Assembly: GCA_029933115.1 (NCBI GenBank)
Contig: JAOZOT010000005.1
Location: forward strand, 1-34,779
DNA from: Anaerolineae bacterium
GTDB lineage: Bacteria; Chloroflexota; Anaerolineae; E26-bin7
Length of the DNA stretch: 34,779 nucleotides
Direction: 5' to 3'
Under the pieces are notes generated by a model. The model was not told the DNA's origin. It ran no database searches and worked only from the letters and a program-made list of their open reading frames with translations. Positions within the stretch are counted from its first letter, which is position 1; each line of letters opens with the position of its first letter. The position numbers and the translations under genes are program-made. Shown in pieces: positions 8,302 to 14,464 of the stretch.

Positions 8302-8779
8302 TGTCGCTGGGCTCGCCCGCCACAGGTTGTTCAATATGTGCAACGACTTTTTGGGCAAACTCGACAATACCGTCGATTGTGCCGAGCAATTCTGCAAACT
8401 CGCCGCCAGTAGATGTCACCTCCAGTTTCTGCGGTTTAGTGCTGATAACGTCCGCTTGCAGCAAACGCAGAAGCTCTATGGCTTCTCTGTTGCTGCTGAT
8501 TTCAAGTTGCTCCTCGATATACTGCTGAACCTTGTCCGCTAAAGCGTCAAGGATTTCGCGGTAGCGCTCACTGTAACCGATATGATTTTCAATACCGCGC
8601 TGGGCAAGGCGCTGAACGTAACCCTTCCAATTTTCGTTACGTGCCCACGTCTTTACGGTCGAATAAGACCTCTTGAAATGCTTAGCCGTGCGCTTCAAGC
8701 TGCGCCCGTTTTCCAGCCACCACTTGAGCGCGTCAAGGTGCACGGGCACGCCATTGCCGACTGTCTCGCCATTCGCCAT
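8273..8779 (-). CDS. terminase small subunit
   Basis: A 168-residue protein starting at the ATG at 8779, one base after the holin stop. Residues 12-55 form a helix-turn-helix unit (ALKWWLENGRSLKRTAKHF, then RSYSTVKTWARNENW), the DNA-recognition domain of small terminases. A helical oligomerisation core follows, with KVQQYIEEQLEISSNREAIE and a Leu-rich C-terminal helix. It would bind the packaging start site and load the large subunit. The site itself is probably nearby, but I cannot identify a cos or pac sequence. Confidence 0.85.
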   Translation of the reverse strand: MANGETVGNGVPVHLDALKWWLENGRSLKRTAKHFKRSYSTVKTWARNENWKGYVQRLAQRGIENHIGYSERYREILDALADKVQQYIEEQLEISSNREAIELLRLLQADVISTKPQKLEVTSTGGEFAELLGTIDGIVEFAQKVVAHIEQPVAGEPSDNGGVADASG

Positions 8780-8780
8780 A

Positions 8781-8969
8781 TCAGGAGCGCTTGAACCGCG
8801 CGAATATAATCGCAAACGCCGCAGCGACGTCAAAGCCCAACTGGCAGAATTGCTTTACCTGCGCAAGAAACTCAGGGTCGTCAATTAAGCCAGGCATACC
8901 CGTGAAATAACCTGCGGCTAAAAACACCATCGCAATAACAACCGCCCATACCGTTCGTGATTTGCTCAT
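8781..8969 (-). CDS. holin-like small membrane protein
   Basis: A 62-residue protein starting at the ATG at 8969 with GGGAGGTTGA upstream, inside the end of the previous gene. Two hydrophobic helices are visible: WAVVIAMVFLAAGYFTG (about 7-23) and LGFDVAAAFAIIFARF (about 43-58). A short charged loop separates them, and the tail is basic (KRS). Size, topology and pairing with an XhlA-like protein immediately upstream suggest the holin, which opens the inner membrane for the CHAP endolysin encoded far away at 26299-26826. A non-lytic membrane protein cannot be excluded. Confidence 0.65.
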   Translation of the reverse strand: MSKSRTVWAVVIAMVFLAAGYFTGMPGLIDDPEFLAQVKQFCQLGFDVAAAFAIIFARFKRS

Positions 8970-8973
8970 AATT

Positions 8974-9207
8974 TCAACCTCCCAGATTGCTGAGGACGTA
9001 GGCGAAAGTTTGTGCGGCCACGGCAATAAGCAGCGTAACGATTCCGCCTATCGCTACCTTGAGAAGAGATTCGATGCCGTTCAACCGGGTCTGTAAGGTC
9101 GCCAACATTATGTCGTGTTGGTCTACGCGACTGTCAATCTTTTCGATGCGCTTCCATTGCGCGCCCTGTTGCCGCTTCAATTCGGTAACCGCATCCACAT
9201 CCACCAT
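8974..9207 (-). CDS. XhlA-like coiled-coil membrane protein (lysis accessory)
   Basis: A 77-residue protein starting at the ATG at 9207, behind a perfect GGAGGACAA. Residues 1-50 form an amphipathic helix with heptads (WKRIEKIDSRVDQHDIMLAT, then LQTRLNGIESLL). A single C-terminal membrane span follows, IGGIVTLLIAVAAQTFAYV. This is the organisation of the haemolysin XhlA family, which acts with a holin and endolysin in PBSX-like phages. It is the first gene of the predicted late operon, right after the 125-bp regulatory gap. Confidence 0.7.
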   Translation of the reverse strand: MVDVDAVTELKRQQGAQWKRIEKIDSRVDQHDIMLATLQTRLNGIESLLKVAIGGIVTLLIAVAAQTFAYVLSNLGG

Positions 9208-9332
9208 TTGTCCTCCGTGCATATAGTAGAGTGCGCGCGAACACACCCTCTATAGTTAATATGGGGGGTATGGACTGAAATGGACGCCAATGGGTGGAAT
9301 AGGACTTGAATGGACAGTCCCGCGCGTGCGCG
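9208..9332 (-). promoter_or_regulatory. late operon control region with GGAC repeats
   Basis: This is the only sizeable gap within the long leftward gene run between the early and late genes. It contains two near-identical 14-mers, GGACTGAAATGGAC (9272-9285) and GGACTTGAATGGAC (9302-9315). They are 30 bp apart, about three helical turns. A palindrome GGACAGTCC lies at 9312-9320. I see no good -35/-10 pair on the minus strand, which suits an activator-dependent late promoter served by the sigma-like regulator encoded just upstream. The GC-rich inverted stretch CGCGT...ACGCG at about 9330-9350 could contribute a terminator for the early genes. The function is inferred. Confidence 0.55.
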
Positions 9333-9620
9333 CTACGCGAGGCTGTTATAATGCTTTCTCAGAATACGCTTGATAACTCTCCAGCGTGATTTTGCCGTGC
9401 TATAACTCAAGCCCATTTCCTGGGCGTAGTCAACCAGGCTTCGCTCGGCCAGCTTCCATCGCAGCAGCACCAGAAGTTCAGGGCATCCTTCGGTCAGCAC
9501 TAAAGGTCGTAATTCCTGGAATATATGTTCAGCATCCTGACCGAGTTCTATTTTGTATCGATCGTATGCGTCTTCCGGCCCGCCTCTTGGATCAGGGTAA
9601 TGCTCTAAGGAGTTAATCAC
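9333..9620 (-). CDS. sigma70 region 4-like transcription regulator (ArpU-type position)
   Basis: A 95-residue protein. It starts at a GTG (9620) with GGAGGCAAAAAC upstream and overlaps the initiator gene by 8 nt. The C-terminal 40 residues contain a helix-turn-helix of the sigma region 4 type, RSLVDYAQEMGLSYSTAKSR, followed by a basic helix WRVIKRILRKHY. Small proteins of this type, such as ArpU-like regulators, are often encoded immediately before the terminase/lysis module and switch on late transcription. The 125-bp gap just downstream, with paired GGAC repeats, is the obvious target. An accessory terminase-like DNA-binding role is the alternative. Confidence 0.65.
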   Translation of the reverse strand: MINSLEHYPDPRGGPEDAYDRYKIELGQDAEHIFQELRPLVLTEGCPELLVLLRWKLAERSLVDYAQEMGLSYSTAKSRWRVIKRILRKHYNSLA

Positions 9621-10320
9621 GTTTTTGCCTCCTCATACGTTCAACGGTTTCGCCCACGCGTTCAATGCCCGGATTGCGGATATTGTGCTCAGAGTTCGCG
9701 CGTGCGGGCGCGCCGACACGTAGCGCGCCACGCACGCACGATTGATTCTTCTTACTAGTAAGAGTCGGAGTCTTAGTCTTAGTCTTAGTAAGAGTAGGCG
9801 AGGGGCTTGCAAGGGGCTTGGTAGCCCCTCCGGAGGGGCTTAGGAGGGGCTTAGAAGGGGCTTCCGATTTCCCTGAAGGGGCTTGCAAGGGGTAAGCAAG
9901 GGGCTTGCATTTCGGGTAGATAACAAAGAACTCATCCCAGAATGGCCACTCAGAGTGTTCGGCATAGGTTTTCTGGATAGCCTTGACCTGGTTGTCGATA
10001 ACTTGTGCGCCTACTTCGCCCGCGAGATGGCGATTGTTGATCTCCAGGTGGTGGATAACGAATATGAATAAACGCCGCCCGTCCTCTTTGTAGCGGATCA
10101 CGGGGTCTGGCTCCTGCGAAAGCTCGTCGAGTAGCTTCAGCGTCTTGGGCATAGAGAAGCTGGCGGCATTGGCCAGGTCTTTGAGCAGGGTCGGGTATAT
10201 CCCGGCGATCGTATTGTCCGGATACGTCCTGAGCACGACATAGAGCCATCGGGCCGGGATGCTGTAATTGCGGGAGCGCATCTCAAACGCGAAGCCGTCA
10301 TCGAATTTCGTGTATGCCAT
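9613..10320 (-). CDS. replication initiator protein with embedded origin repeats
   Basis: A 235-residue protein starting at the ATG at 10320, where it overlaps the upstream stop as TGATG. Residues 1-105 look like a winged-helix initiator or replisome-organiser domain: AFEMRSRNYSIPARWLYVVLR, a TYPDN...GIYPTLLKDLANAA segment, then PKTLKLLDELSQEPDPVIRY. The middle (about 135-190) is low-complexity Lys/Pro/Ser/Thr, encoded by the 11-bp iterons at 9801-9906 and a hexamer run at 9764-9797. A basic tail ends in RRQKRD. This three-part plan, with the origin inside the linker, is that of lambda O-type initiators. Note 1: the runs quoted are shorter than the domain itself. Note 2: no helicase or loader gene was found, so host helicase would be recruited. 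Confidence 0.7.
   Translation of the reverse strand: MAYTKFDDGFAFEMRSRNYSIPARWLYVVLRTYPDNTIAGIYPTLLKDLANAASFSMPKTLKLLDELSQEPDPVIRYKEDGRRLFIFVIHHLEINNRHLAGEVGAQVIDNQVKAIQKTYAEHSEWPFWDEFFVIYPKCKPLAYPLQAPSGKSEAPSKPLLSPSGGATKPLASPSPTLTKTKTKTPTLTSKKNQSCVRGALRVGAPARANSEHNIRNPGIERVGETVERMRRQKRD
9751..9797. repeat. perfect 12-bp palindrome plus AGTCTT hexamer repeats beside the iterons
   Basis: CTTACTAGTAAG at 9751-9762 is a perfect palindrome. It is followed by AGTCGG, three AGTCTT copies and AGTAAGAGT up to about 9797. The tract is noticeably more AT-rich than the flanking GC-rich iterons, so it is a candidate DNA-unwinding element of the origin. On the coding strand it specifies the TLTKTKTKTPTLTSKK linker of the initiator. 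Confidence 0.55.
9801..9906. repeat. 11-bp iteron array, candidate replication origin
   Basis: AGGGGCTT occurs at 9801, 9812, 9834, 9845, 9856, 9877 and 9899. A degenerate AGGGGTAA is at 9888 and an inverted AGCCCCT is at 9823-9829. Successive starts are 11 bp apart, except for one 21-bp step. Because 11 is not a multiple of three, the repeat is read in changing codon phases, so the period is conserved at the DNA level and not as a protein repeat. Placement on one helical face inside the initiator gene is the layout of iteron origins such as lambda ori. Confidence 0.7.
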
Positions 10321-10613
10321 CAGTCGTCCTCCATTGCTTTGCTCGCCAGCAACCAGGGGCAATCATCCTTATGTTCAATCTTTTGTTTTCGCCTCCCTGT
10401 AAGCGTTGCCCCACAATAGATGCAATAGGGAGTATATTCGCCGTCATCGTGCACCGGCTCGGTTTCTACCAGCGCCGCCACAATACCACGCAACCACGCG
10501 TTTTCAGTGTCCTTCGCCTTGAAGGCCTCCAGCAGGTCTTTCACGTCACAGGGCGGCAAACCGAAGTCTAGCTCGTATGAGAGCAGCAGTTTTTTGAAAT
10601 ATTCGTATTCCAT
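10320..10613 (-). CDS. small zinc-finger-like hypothetical protein (paralogue of 12159-12545 product)
   Basis: A 97-residue protein starting at the ATG at 10613, behind GGAGGAGTGAT. It has an N-terminal helical half, then the block ENAWLRGIVAALVETEP, then a Cys/His cluster CIYCG...HKDDCPW and an acidic tail AMEDD. The same block order (EN-x-LRG, ALV-x-E, C-x-YCG, H...DCP, acidic tail) is found in the product of 12159-12545, so the two are paralogues. The CxxC...HxxxC spacing suggests zinc binding, possibly to nucleic acid. The exact function is unknown. Its TGA overlaps the initiator ATG. Confidence 0.7.
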   Translation of the reverse strand: MEYEYFKKLLLSYELDFGLPPCDVKDLLEAFKAKDTENAWLRGIVAALVETEPVHDDGEYTPYCIYCGATLTGRRKQKIEHKDDCPWLLASKAMEDD

Positions 10614-10614
10614 A

Positions 10615-11181
10615 TCACTCCTCCAGCGTAGCGCGGGCTTTATCAATCATCCGCAGCAACTTGCGCCGCTGCGCTTTTCGTTCGGCGTTCCAATTAGCAA
10701 CGAAGGCAACGTCCCGGGCAATAACATCAGCAGCCCAGATAGCGATTTTTTCAGTAATGCTCACAGCAGCATTGGCAGCGGCCCACGCAGCAGCTCCCCC
10801 CAGTGGCCCACGCAGCAGCCCGCCACCGGCTTCCTGTTCCCGTTTCAATGCACGCTCAGCACACCAGCAGGCGAACTCGTGCAGAATGTTAGTAATGTCC
10901 ATCCGCCATAGTTCACGCCGCTCGGACGCGCAGAGCTTATCTGTGCCCTCCAGTATCTCACCGCTTAGTTCCACGCGACGCAATAACGAGCCTTGTGCAT
11001 AGACAAGCGCATCCAGTATATCTCGCGAGGCGTGCAGCCCAAACACACATAACTCAAGCGGGCGTTTCCTGGTAGGCTTCACGCGCTCAATGCCACCAGG
11101 CTTCGGCTTGCGCTTCCGTTCGCTCCAGCAAAATGACCCGTCATTCTTCAGAAAATGCCAAGCTAGTATCGGTTTAGCCAT
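10615..11181 (-). CDS. DUF7666-like phage protein
   Basis: A 188-residue protein; I chose the ATG at 11181 because GGAGGATGACG precedes it. Residues about 38-90 carry LCVFGLHASRDILDALVYA, followed by GSLLRRVELSG and a DKLCASERRELWRMD segment. That is the conserved core of a phage family of unknown function (DUF7666, as I remember it: GLHAS...DAL-YAPG...V-LSG...DK). An Ala-rich helical region at about 128-165 may be a hydrophobic helix bundle, and the C-terminus is basic and then acidic (ATLEE). No catalytic residues can be assigned. Confidence 0.7.
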   Translation of the reverse strand: MAKPILAWHFLKNDGSFCWSERKRKPKPGGIERVKPTRKRPLELCVFGLHASRDILDALVYAQGSLLRRVELSGEILEGTDKLCASERRELWRMDITNILHEFACWCAERALKREQEAGGGLLRGPLGGAAAWAAANAAVSITEKIAIWAADVIARDVAFVANWNAERKAQRRKLLRMIDKARATLEE

Positions 11182-11422
11182 CGTCATCCTCCAGCCCCAA
11201 CAGCTTCTCCACGTGCTTGCGGGCAGCCCAAGCAGTGGCGAACCGCTTGTCATCCAGGCTATTATGCCACTTCTCGCCCTCGTAATACCGAGTAATGTGA
11301 GCCGCGCCAAACAGGCTACCCATCTCGGCGTGAAGCACTTGCCTTGGGAAAATTGCACCATGGATCTTGCGCCAGTAAAAGCGTATTGGCTTAGTCGGCT
11401 TCAGGTATTTTCGTTTAGTCAT
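11174..11422 (-). CDS. small hypothetical protein
   Basis: An 82-residue protein with a basic, aromatic N-terminus (KRKYLKPTKPIRFYWRK) and an acidic end (LEDDDG). It starts at the ATG at 11422, which lies inside the last codons of the upstream gene behind GGAGGAGGACGACA. No family is recognised. The SD-bearing acidic tail follows the junction pattern shared by its neighbours. Confidence 0.6.
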   Translation of the reverse strand: MTKRKYLKPTKPIRFYWRKIHGAIFPRQVLHAEMGSLFGAAHITRYYEGEKWHNSLDDKRFATAWAARKHVEKLLGLEDDDG

Positions 11423-11618
11423 TGTCGTCCTCCTCCAGCTTGCCGTCAGGTTTAACGTCGTTTTCCAGTCGTTTCAACTGTCTGCGCCGCCCATTAATCT
11501 GCTCCTCCAGCCCCAGCTCCTTCATCGCCAACTCGTTTCGCTCGCGTGCAAGGTCGTTTTTTCGCCGCTCTAGCTTGGCAATGAAAGCACGTAGCGTTTC
11601 GGGCGTATGTTTAGGCAT
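11415..11618 (-). CDS. small coiled-coil protein
   Basis: A 67-residue, highly charged helical protein starting at the ATG at 11618, behind AAGGAGACGACA. Residues 10-55 have clear heptads (FIAKLERRKNDLARERNEL, then EEQINGRRRQLKRLEND), so a dimeric coiled coil is likely. It follows a 41-residue single-span membrane protein. In the related cassette at 12159-12545 the membrane span and coiled coil are one frame, so these two products may work together. Confidence 0.6.
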   Translation of the reverse strand: MPKHTPETLRAFIAKLERRKNDLARERNELAMKELGLEEQINGRRRQLKRLENDVKPDGKLEEDDND

Positions 11619-11736
11619 TGTCGTCTCCTTCGTATCCAAACGCCCAGAGCGTGAGCCATACCCCAATCCAAAAGCCGGAACAGAAGGTCGGGACAATTAT
11701 CAATCCGGCCAATTCCCAAATAGTCGTCTCAATCAT
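11611..11736 (-). CDS. 41-residue single-span membrane protein
   Basis: A short gene starting at the ATG at 11736 with GGAGGACAACG upstream and ending at the TAA at 11613-11611. It reads MIETTIWELAGLIIVP and continues as a hydrophobic, Trp/Phe-rich segment through about residue 32, ending in YEGDDNA. Its first ten residues resemble those of the 12159-12545 product (MIEMTTVELA), so the two probably descend from one duplicated cassette. It overlaps both neighbours by a few bases and is likely to be translated by coupling. The function is unknown. Confidence 0.6.
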   Translation of the reverse strand: MIETTIWELAGLIIVPTFCSGFWIGVWLTLWAFGYEGDDNA

Positions 11737-12157
11737 CGTTGTCCTCCAGCGCGGCGCGGGTTGCTAACACGTCTGATTCTGTCGCTTCAATAGGCGCTAT
11801 GTCCCCGTATCCCGTTCGTGAAGTCTGCGTCAGGTCGGAATGCAACGTTAGCCTTTGTCCTGCAACGACGAACCAGTAATCCTTGCCGTAGTGCCGCAAC
11901 ACATCAGCAAGGAATGTCCCACCAATGCCGTCAAAGTCGTCCACCGACCAGAACCGTCTTCCCCTGACCCTGACTTCGCTGAACCCGAATGCGTTAGTCA
12001 AACGATTACGGTCAACCAACCTATCAAGCCTACATCCCTTGTATTCTCCAATACAAACCTTGCAGGGCTGCTTGTTGCCCAACAGCACGTCTTCCATTTC
12101 CAGCGTTCCCAACTCCGATGCCTCAAGAACAGTTTTTATGAACTCTTTGCGTTCCAT
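11729..12157 (-). CDS. hypothetical protein
   Basis: A 142-residue protein starting at the ATG at 12157, behind GGAGGAGAAGTGAT. It has an N-terminal helix, a CKVCIGEYKGCRLD cysteine segment at about residues 32-45, and a beta-rich middle with VRVRGRRFWSVDDFDGIGG. It ends in ALEDNDD, in the junction pattern of its neighbours. I do not recognise a family. The three closely spaced cysteines could bind a metal. Confidence 0.6.
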   Translation of the reverse strand: MERKEFIKTVLEASELGTLEMEDVLLGNKQPCKVCIGEYKGCRLDRLVDRNRLTNAFGFSEVRVRGRRFWSVDDFDGIGGTFLADVLRHYGKDYWFVVAGQRLTLHSDLTQTSRTGYGDIAPIEATESDVLATRAALEDNDD

Positions 12158-12158
12158 A

Positions 12159-12545
12159 TCACTTCTCCTCCAGCGCGGCGCGGGCTTTGGTCACAGGGCA
12201 GTCGGTATTTTTATCGTGACCAGGCAAGCGGTCATGAAGCCCGCAATATGGACAGGTGCCATACTCATCGCCGGGCGATTCGTCTACTACTAGAGCTACA
12301 AGCAACCCCCGCAGCCGCTCGTTCTCAGCAATCAGCTCGGACACGTCGGCCTCCGCCTCCTGCCACGCCTTCTGGTATTCGCGGCGTTCGCCCAGGCGTT
12401 TCCGGTTTCCCTGATACCGTTTCCAGTCAGTCATCGTCGCCTCCTTTTGTGATGCCCCTGCGCCAACCGACAGACCGAGAATAAAGGCTGACGCGATTAT
12501 TACAAATAAGATTGCGGCGAGTTCCACTGTAGTCATCTCAATCAT
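12159..12545 (-). CDS. membrane-anchored coiled-coil protein with zinc-finger-like C-terminus
   Basis: A 128-residue protein from the ATG at 12545. It has a membrane span at about residues 8-30 (ELAAILFVIIASAFILGLSVG), a basic and coiled-coil middle (KRLGERREYQKAWQEAEADV), the block ENERLRGLLVALVVDE, and a Cys/His cluster CPYCG...HDKNTDCP ending in ALEEK. A second, very good start exists in frame: the ATG at 12434 with AAGGAGGCGACG upstream. It would give a soluble 91-residue form without the span. Either two products are made, or a stop that once separated two genes has been lost. It is a paralogue of the 10320-10613 product. Confidence 0.65.
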   Translation of the reverse strand: MIEMTTVELAAILFVIIASAFILGLSVGAGASQKEATMTDWKRYQGNRKRLGERREYQKAWQEAEADVSELIAENERLRGLLVALVVDESPGDEYGTCPYCGLHDRLPGHDKNTDCPVTKARAALEEK

Positions 12546-13092
12546 TGTCGTCGCCTCCTTCCCCCACCAGCGCGTCCAGTATCTTGGTGGCCTCATATTC
12601 CACCGCCCGCTCCAGCAGCTCCACATACAGGGCTTGAGCGGCTTCACGTAGAGTAGCCCCGCGCTCAGAAGCTAGCCGACCGTGGCCACCTTCCTCCAAG
12701 TCCGCTTGCCAGTCATGGCGAAACTTGTTGTATGATATACGAATTATCACGCCCAGCCCCATCGCATCCGCCACCCGCGATAGCGCTGCCGTGAAGTAGT
12801 CGGTGGGAAGATGCTCTATGCCCCATGCTACTTCTATCGCCCTGTCGTCTTCGTCAATTTCGTGCAACTCCAATATGCCGCGCTTTCGCCTCTGCTCATC
12901 ATCCATCTCGGAAGGAAACGCGCCATCGAAACGAACGTGGCCCGCTTGCATCCATCCCGCATCGCGGAAAGTCGGGTTTATATACCACCAGCGCTCGACG
13001 CCGACTTCGCTGATGACCAAATTACATATCCGCCGTGCCGCTTCAGCATCCGAAGCGAGCACCTTCTCCAGCCGTTTGCTTAGGTTAGTCAT
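12538..13092 (-). CDS. hypothetical phage protein (Phage_ABA_S-like?)
   Basis: A 184-residue protein starting at the ATG at 13092, behind GAGGTGGACG. It opens with a helical segment (RLEKVLASDAEAARRI), then WWYINPTFRDAGW, an acidic middle, a segment VIIRISYNKFRHDWQADLE and a helix ATLREAAQALYVELLERAVE near the end. A Trp-rich core followed by an Ala-rich helix recalls phage proteins of unknown function that adjust small-molecule or DNA metabolism, but I cannot place it firmly. It ends GEGGDDND in the shared junction style. Confidence 0.6.
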   Translation of the reverse strand: MTNLSKRLEKVLASDAEAARRICNLVISEVGVERWWYINPTFRDAGWMQAGHVRFDGAFPSEMDDEQRRKRGILELHEIDEDDRAIEVAWGIEHLPTDYFTAALSRVADAMGLGVIIRISYNKFRHDWQADLEEGGHGRLASERGATLREAAQALYVELLERAVEYEATKILDALVGEGGDDND

Positions 13093-13300
13093 CGTCCACC
13101 TCGTATTTCCGATGTGTTTTCTCAACGAACGGGCTTTCGCTTTCCCGTCGCACTTTCAATGCTCGGCAGTTCATATGGGCATCCAGAAACCGCAACAATT
13201 TTGAGGGGTCTTCACGCGATACCATCGTGGGGTAACTGGTCTGCCCAGTCCAGATGTATTCGCGGCACTTTTCGCAACATAAATAGACGCAATTACTCAT
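13085..13300 (-). CDS. small zinc-ribbon-like phage protein
   Basis: A 71-residue protein starting at the ATG at 13300, behind GGAGGTGGACG. It reads MSNCVYLCCEKCREYIWTGQ and continues to LLRFLDAHMNC. The CxxC near residues 9-12, the conserved YIW-x-GQ and the later H..C pair match a family of short phage proteins I recognise by pattern, with no known activity. It is likely a small zinc-binding domain. It overlaps both neighbours by 8 nt. Confidence 0.65.
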   Translation of the reverse strand: MSNCVYLCCEKCREYIWTGQTSYPTMVSREDPSKLLRFLDAHMNCRALKVRRESESPFVEKTHRKYEVDDD

Positions 13301-13562
13301 CGTCCACCTCCAGCGCATTCAGCCCTGCTTCCGTCAAGGCATAACCCGCGCCATACATAGTGCCGTCCTCCGTAAAAAGACCGCGCCCGTATCCCGCCAG
13401 CCCCTTGCGAGCCAACGAGCGGCAGGCACGCCTGATTACTTTGCGGTCAAGGTCGGTTTTAGCTGCTATCGCCGCGAAATGAATGTAGGAGTATGCGCTA
13501 TAGATGTCGTATTCGCTGCGCAAAGCCCTAAGCACAGTGCGCTCTGTGTCGCTAAGTTTCAT
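13293..13562 (-). CDS. winged-helix DNA-binding protein
   Basis: An 89-residue protein starting at the ATG at 13562, behind GGGAGGATGAGG. It shows a MarR-like winged helix: helix 1 LSDTERTVLRALRSEYD, helix 2 IHFAAIAAKTDLD, recognition helix RKVIRRACRSLARKGL, then a Gly/Tyr-rich wing (GYGRGLFTEDGTMYGAGY) and a final ALTEAGLNALE helix. It is probably a transcription regulator or replication-associated DNA binder of the phage middle genes. No ligand-binding domain is present. Confidence 0.7.
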   Translation of the reverse strand: MKLSDTERTVLRALRSEYDIYSAYSYIHFAAIAAKTDLDRKVIRRACRSLARKGLAGYGRGLFTEDGTMYGAGYALTEAGLNALEVDDE

Positions 13563-13788
13563 CCTCATCCTCCCAATCCACATTGCCCCCCAGAAAGCGC
13601 TCCAGCCGCCGGAGCAGGTTGCGCCGCTTGCCCGCTATGGGGAGTGCCCCTAGCCCCAGTTCTAGAAGGCTGTGCTCTTTGCCGCCGTATAGCTCCGCGA
13701 TGAACACACCTGCTCGCGAATACACCGCCCACCAGCCGCGCTCCTTGTTACGCACGCAGCGCACCGGCATCATATGATTAGGTTTCAC
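13552..13788 (-). CDS. small hypothetical protein
   Basis: A 78-residue protein that begins at a GTG (13788). GGAGGAGTAAATC just upstream fits this start better than the internal ATGs. The N-terminal half is beta-like (CVRNKERGWWAVYSRAGVF), and the C-terminal half is a basic helix (RRNLLRRLERFL) with an acidic tail. No family is recognised. It overlaps the DUF5131 gene upstream by 11 nt. Confidence 0.6.
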   Translation of the reverse strand: MKPNHMMPVRCVRNKERGWWAVYSRAGVFIAELYGGKEHSLLELGLGALPIAGKRRNLLRRLERFLGGNVDWEDEDET

Positions 13789-14464
13789 GATTTACTCCTC
13801 CTTCGGGATATTCCTGCCGCCGCTCAATGCCAAGCGCCTCGCAGTCAAGGTTATCCTTCATAAACACGGGCAGCCCCTCGGCAGCTTCCAGGATGTGCTC
13901 CACCCACTCGCGCTTGGGCTGATACTTCTTTGCGCCCGCGCTGAGTGCACCGATAACAACCCAGTCAACTAGCCATTTTAGGCGGGGATACGATGGCCAG
14001 ACATCATTCACTAAAGGCTCAAACGAAACCCATCGCACGGCGGCATAAGCTCCCGTTGGCAAAAGCAGGTTGTTTGTGTCTACAGTCGCGCCAGCCCAAC
14101 AATTTGGCGGATAGTCGAACCTCATTAACCGCTTCGGGTTCTTCGTGAGCAGCAGGAATATATGCTGTGGCAATTTTGATGCTACATTCAGCACGTTGTG
14201 TATATACTCACGCCGAACCCAATACCCAAATAAGTCCGCCATAGAGCAGACGAATATGCGGCTCGGCTTGCGCCACTTGAAGGGCTGCATCAGCCTGTCC
14301 TCGTGCCACACAGGTTCGTCAAAGCGTGGCTGGTGCTTGAACCGCTCGCATATCGTCTTGGCATAGCACTCCACCACTTTCCCGCCAGGCGCTGTCCACG
14401 TGCAGCCGCGCTTGCAGCCCGTGAGCGGATTCCACGTGCGTTCAGCCCACTCTATATTCTTCAT
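13778..14464 (-). CDS. phage Gp37/Gp68 family protein (DUF5131)
   Basis: A 228-residue protein starting at the ATG at 14464, where it overlaps the small upstream gene as ATGA. It begins with IEWAERTWNPLTGC, the signature opening of the Pfam DUF5131 (phage Gp37/Gp68) family. The cysteines GCKRGC...ECYAK follow, then FVCSMADLFG, LLTKNPKRL, WAGATVDTNN and WVSFEPL...DWVVIG. The cysteine cluster and TIM-barrel-like motif order have suggested a radical-SAM-like enzyme. Its substrate is unknown. It is common in temperate and virulent phages and their relatives. Confidence 0.85.
   Translation of the reverse strand: MKNIEWAERTWNPLTGCKRGCTWTAPGGKVVECYAKTICERFKHQPRFDEPVWHEDRLMQPFKWRKPSRIFVCSMADLFGYWVRREYIHNVLNVASKLPQHIFLLLTKNPKRLMRFDYPPNCWAGATVDTNNLLLPTGAYAAVRWVSFEPLVNDVWPSYPRLKWLVDWVVIGALSAGAKKYQPKREWVEHILEAAEGLPVFMKDNLDCEALGIERRQEYPEGGVNRET

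Noticed and set aside
9246-9259. T7-type phage promoter (minus strand TTAACTATAGAGGG)
   Set aside because: It resembles only the 3' half of a T7 promoter, occurs once, and no single-subunit RNA polymerase gene is present.
9801-9906. CRISPR-like array
   Set aside because: The repeats are only 8 bp with 3-bp spacing and lie inside a coding gene. Spacer length and repeat size do not fit a CRISPR array.
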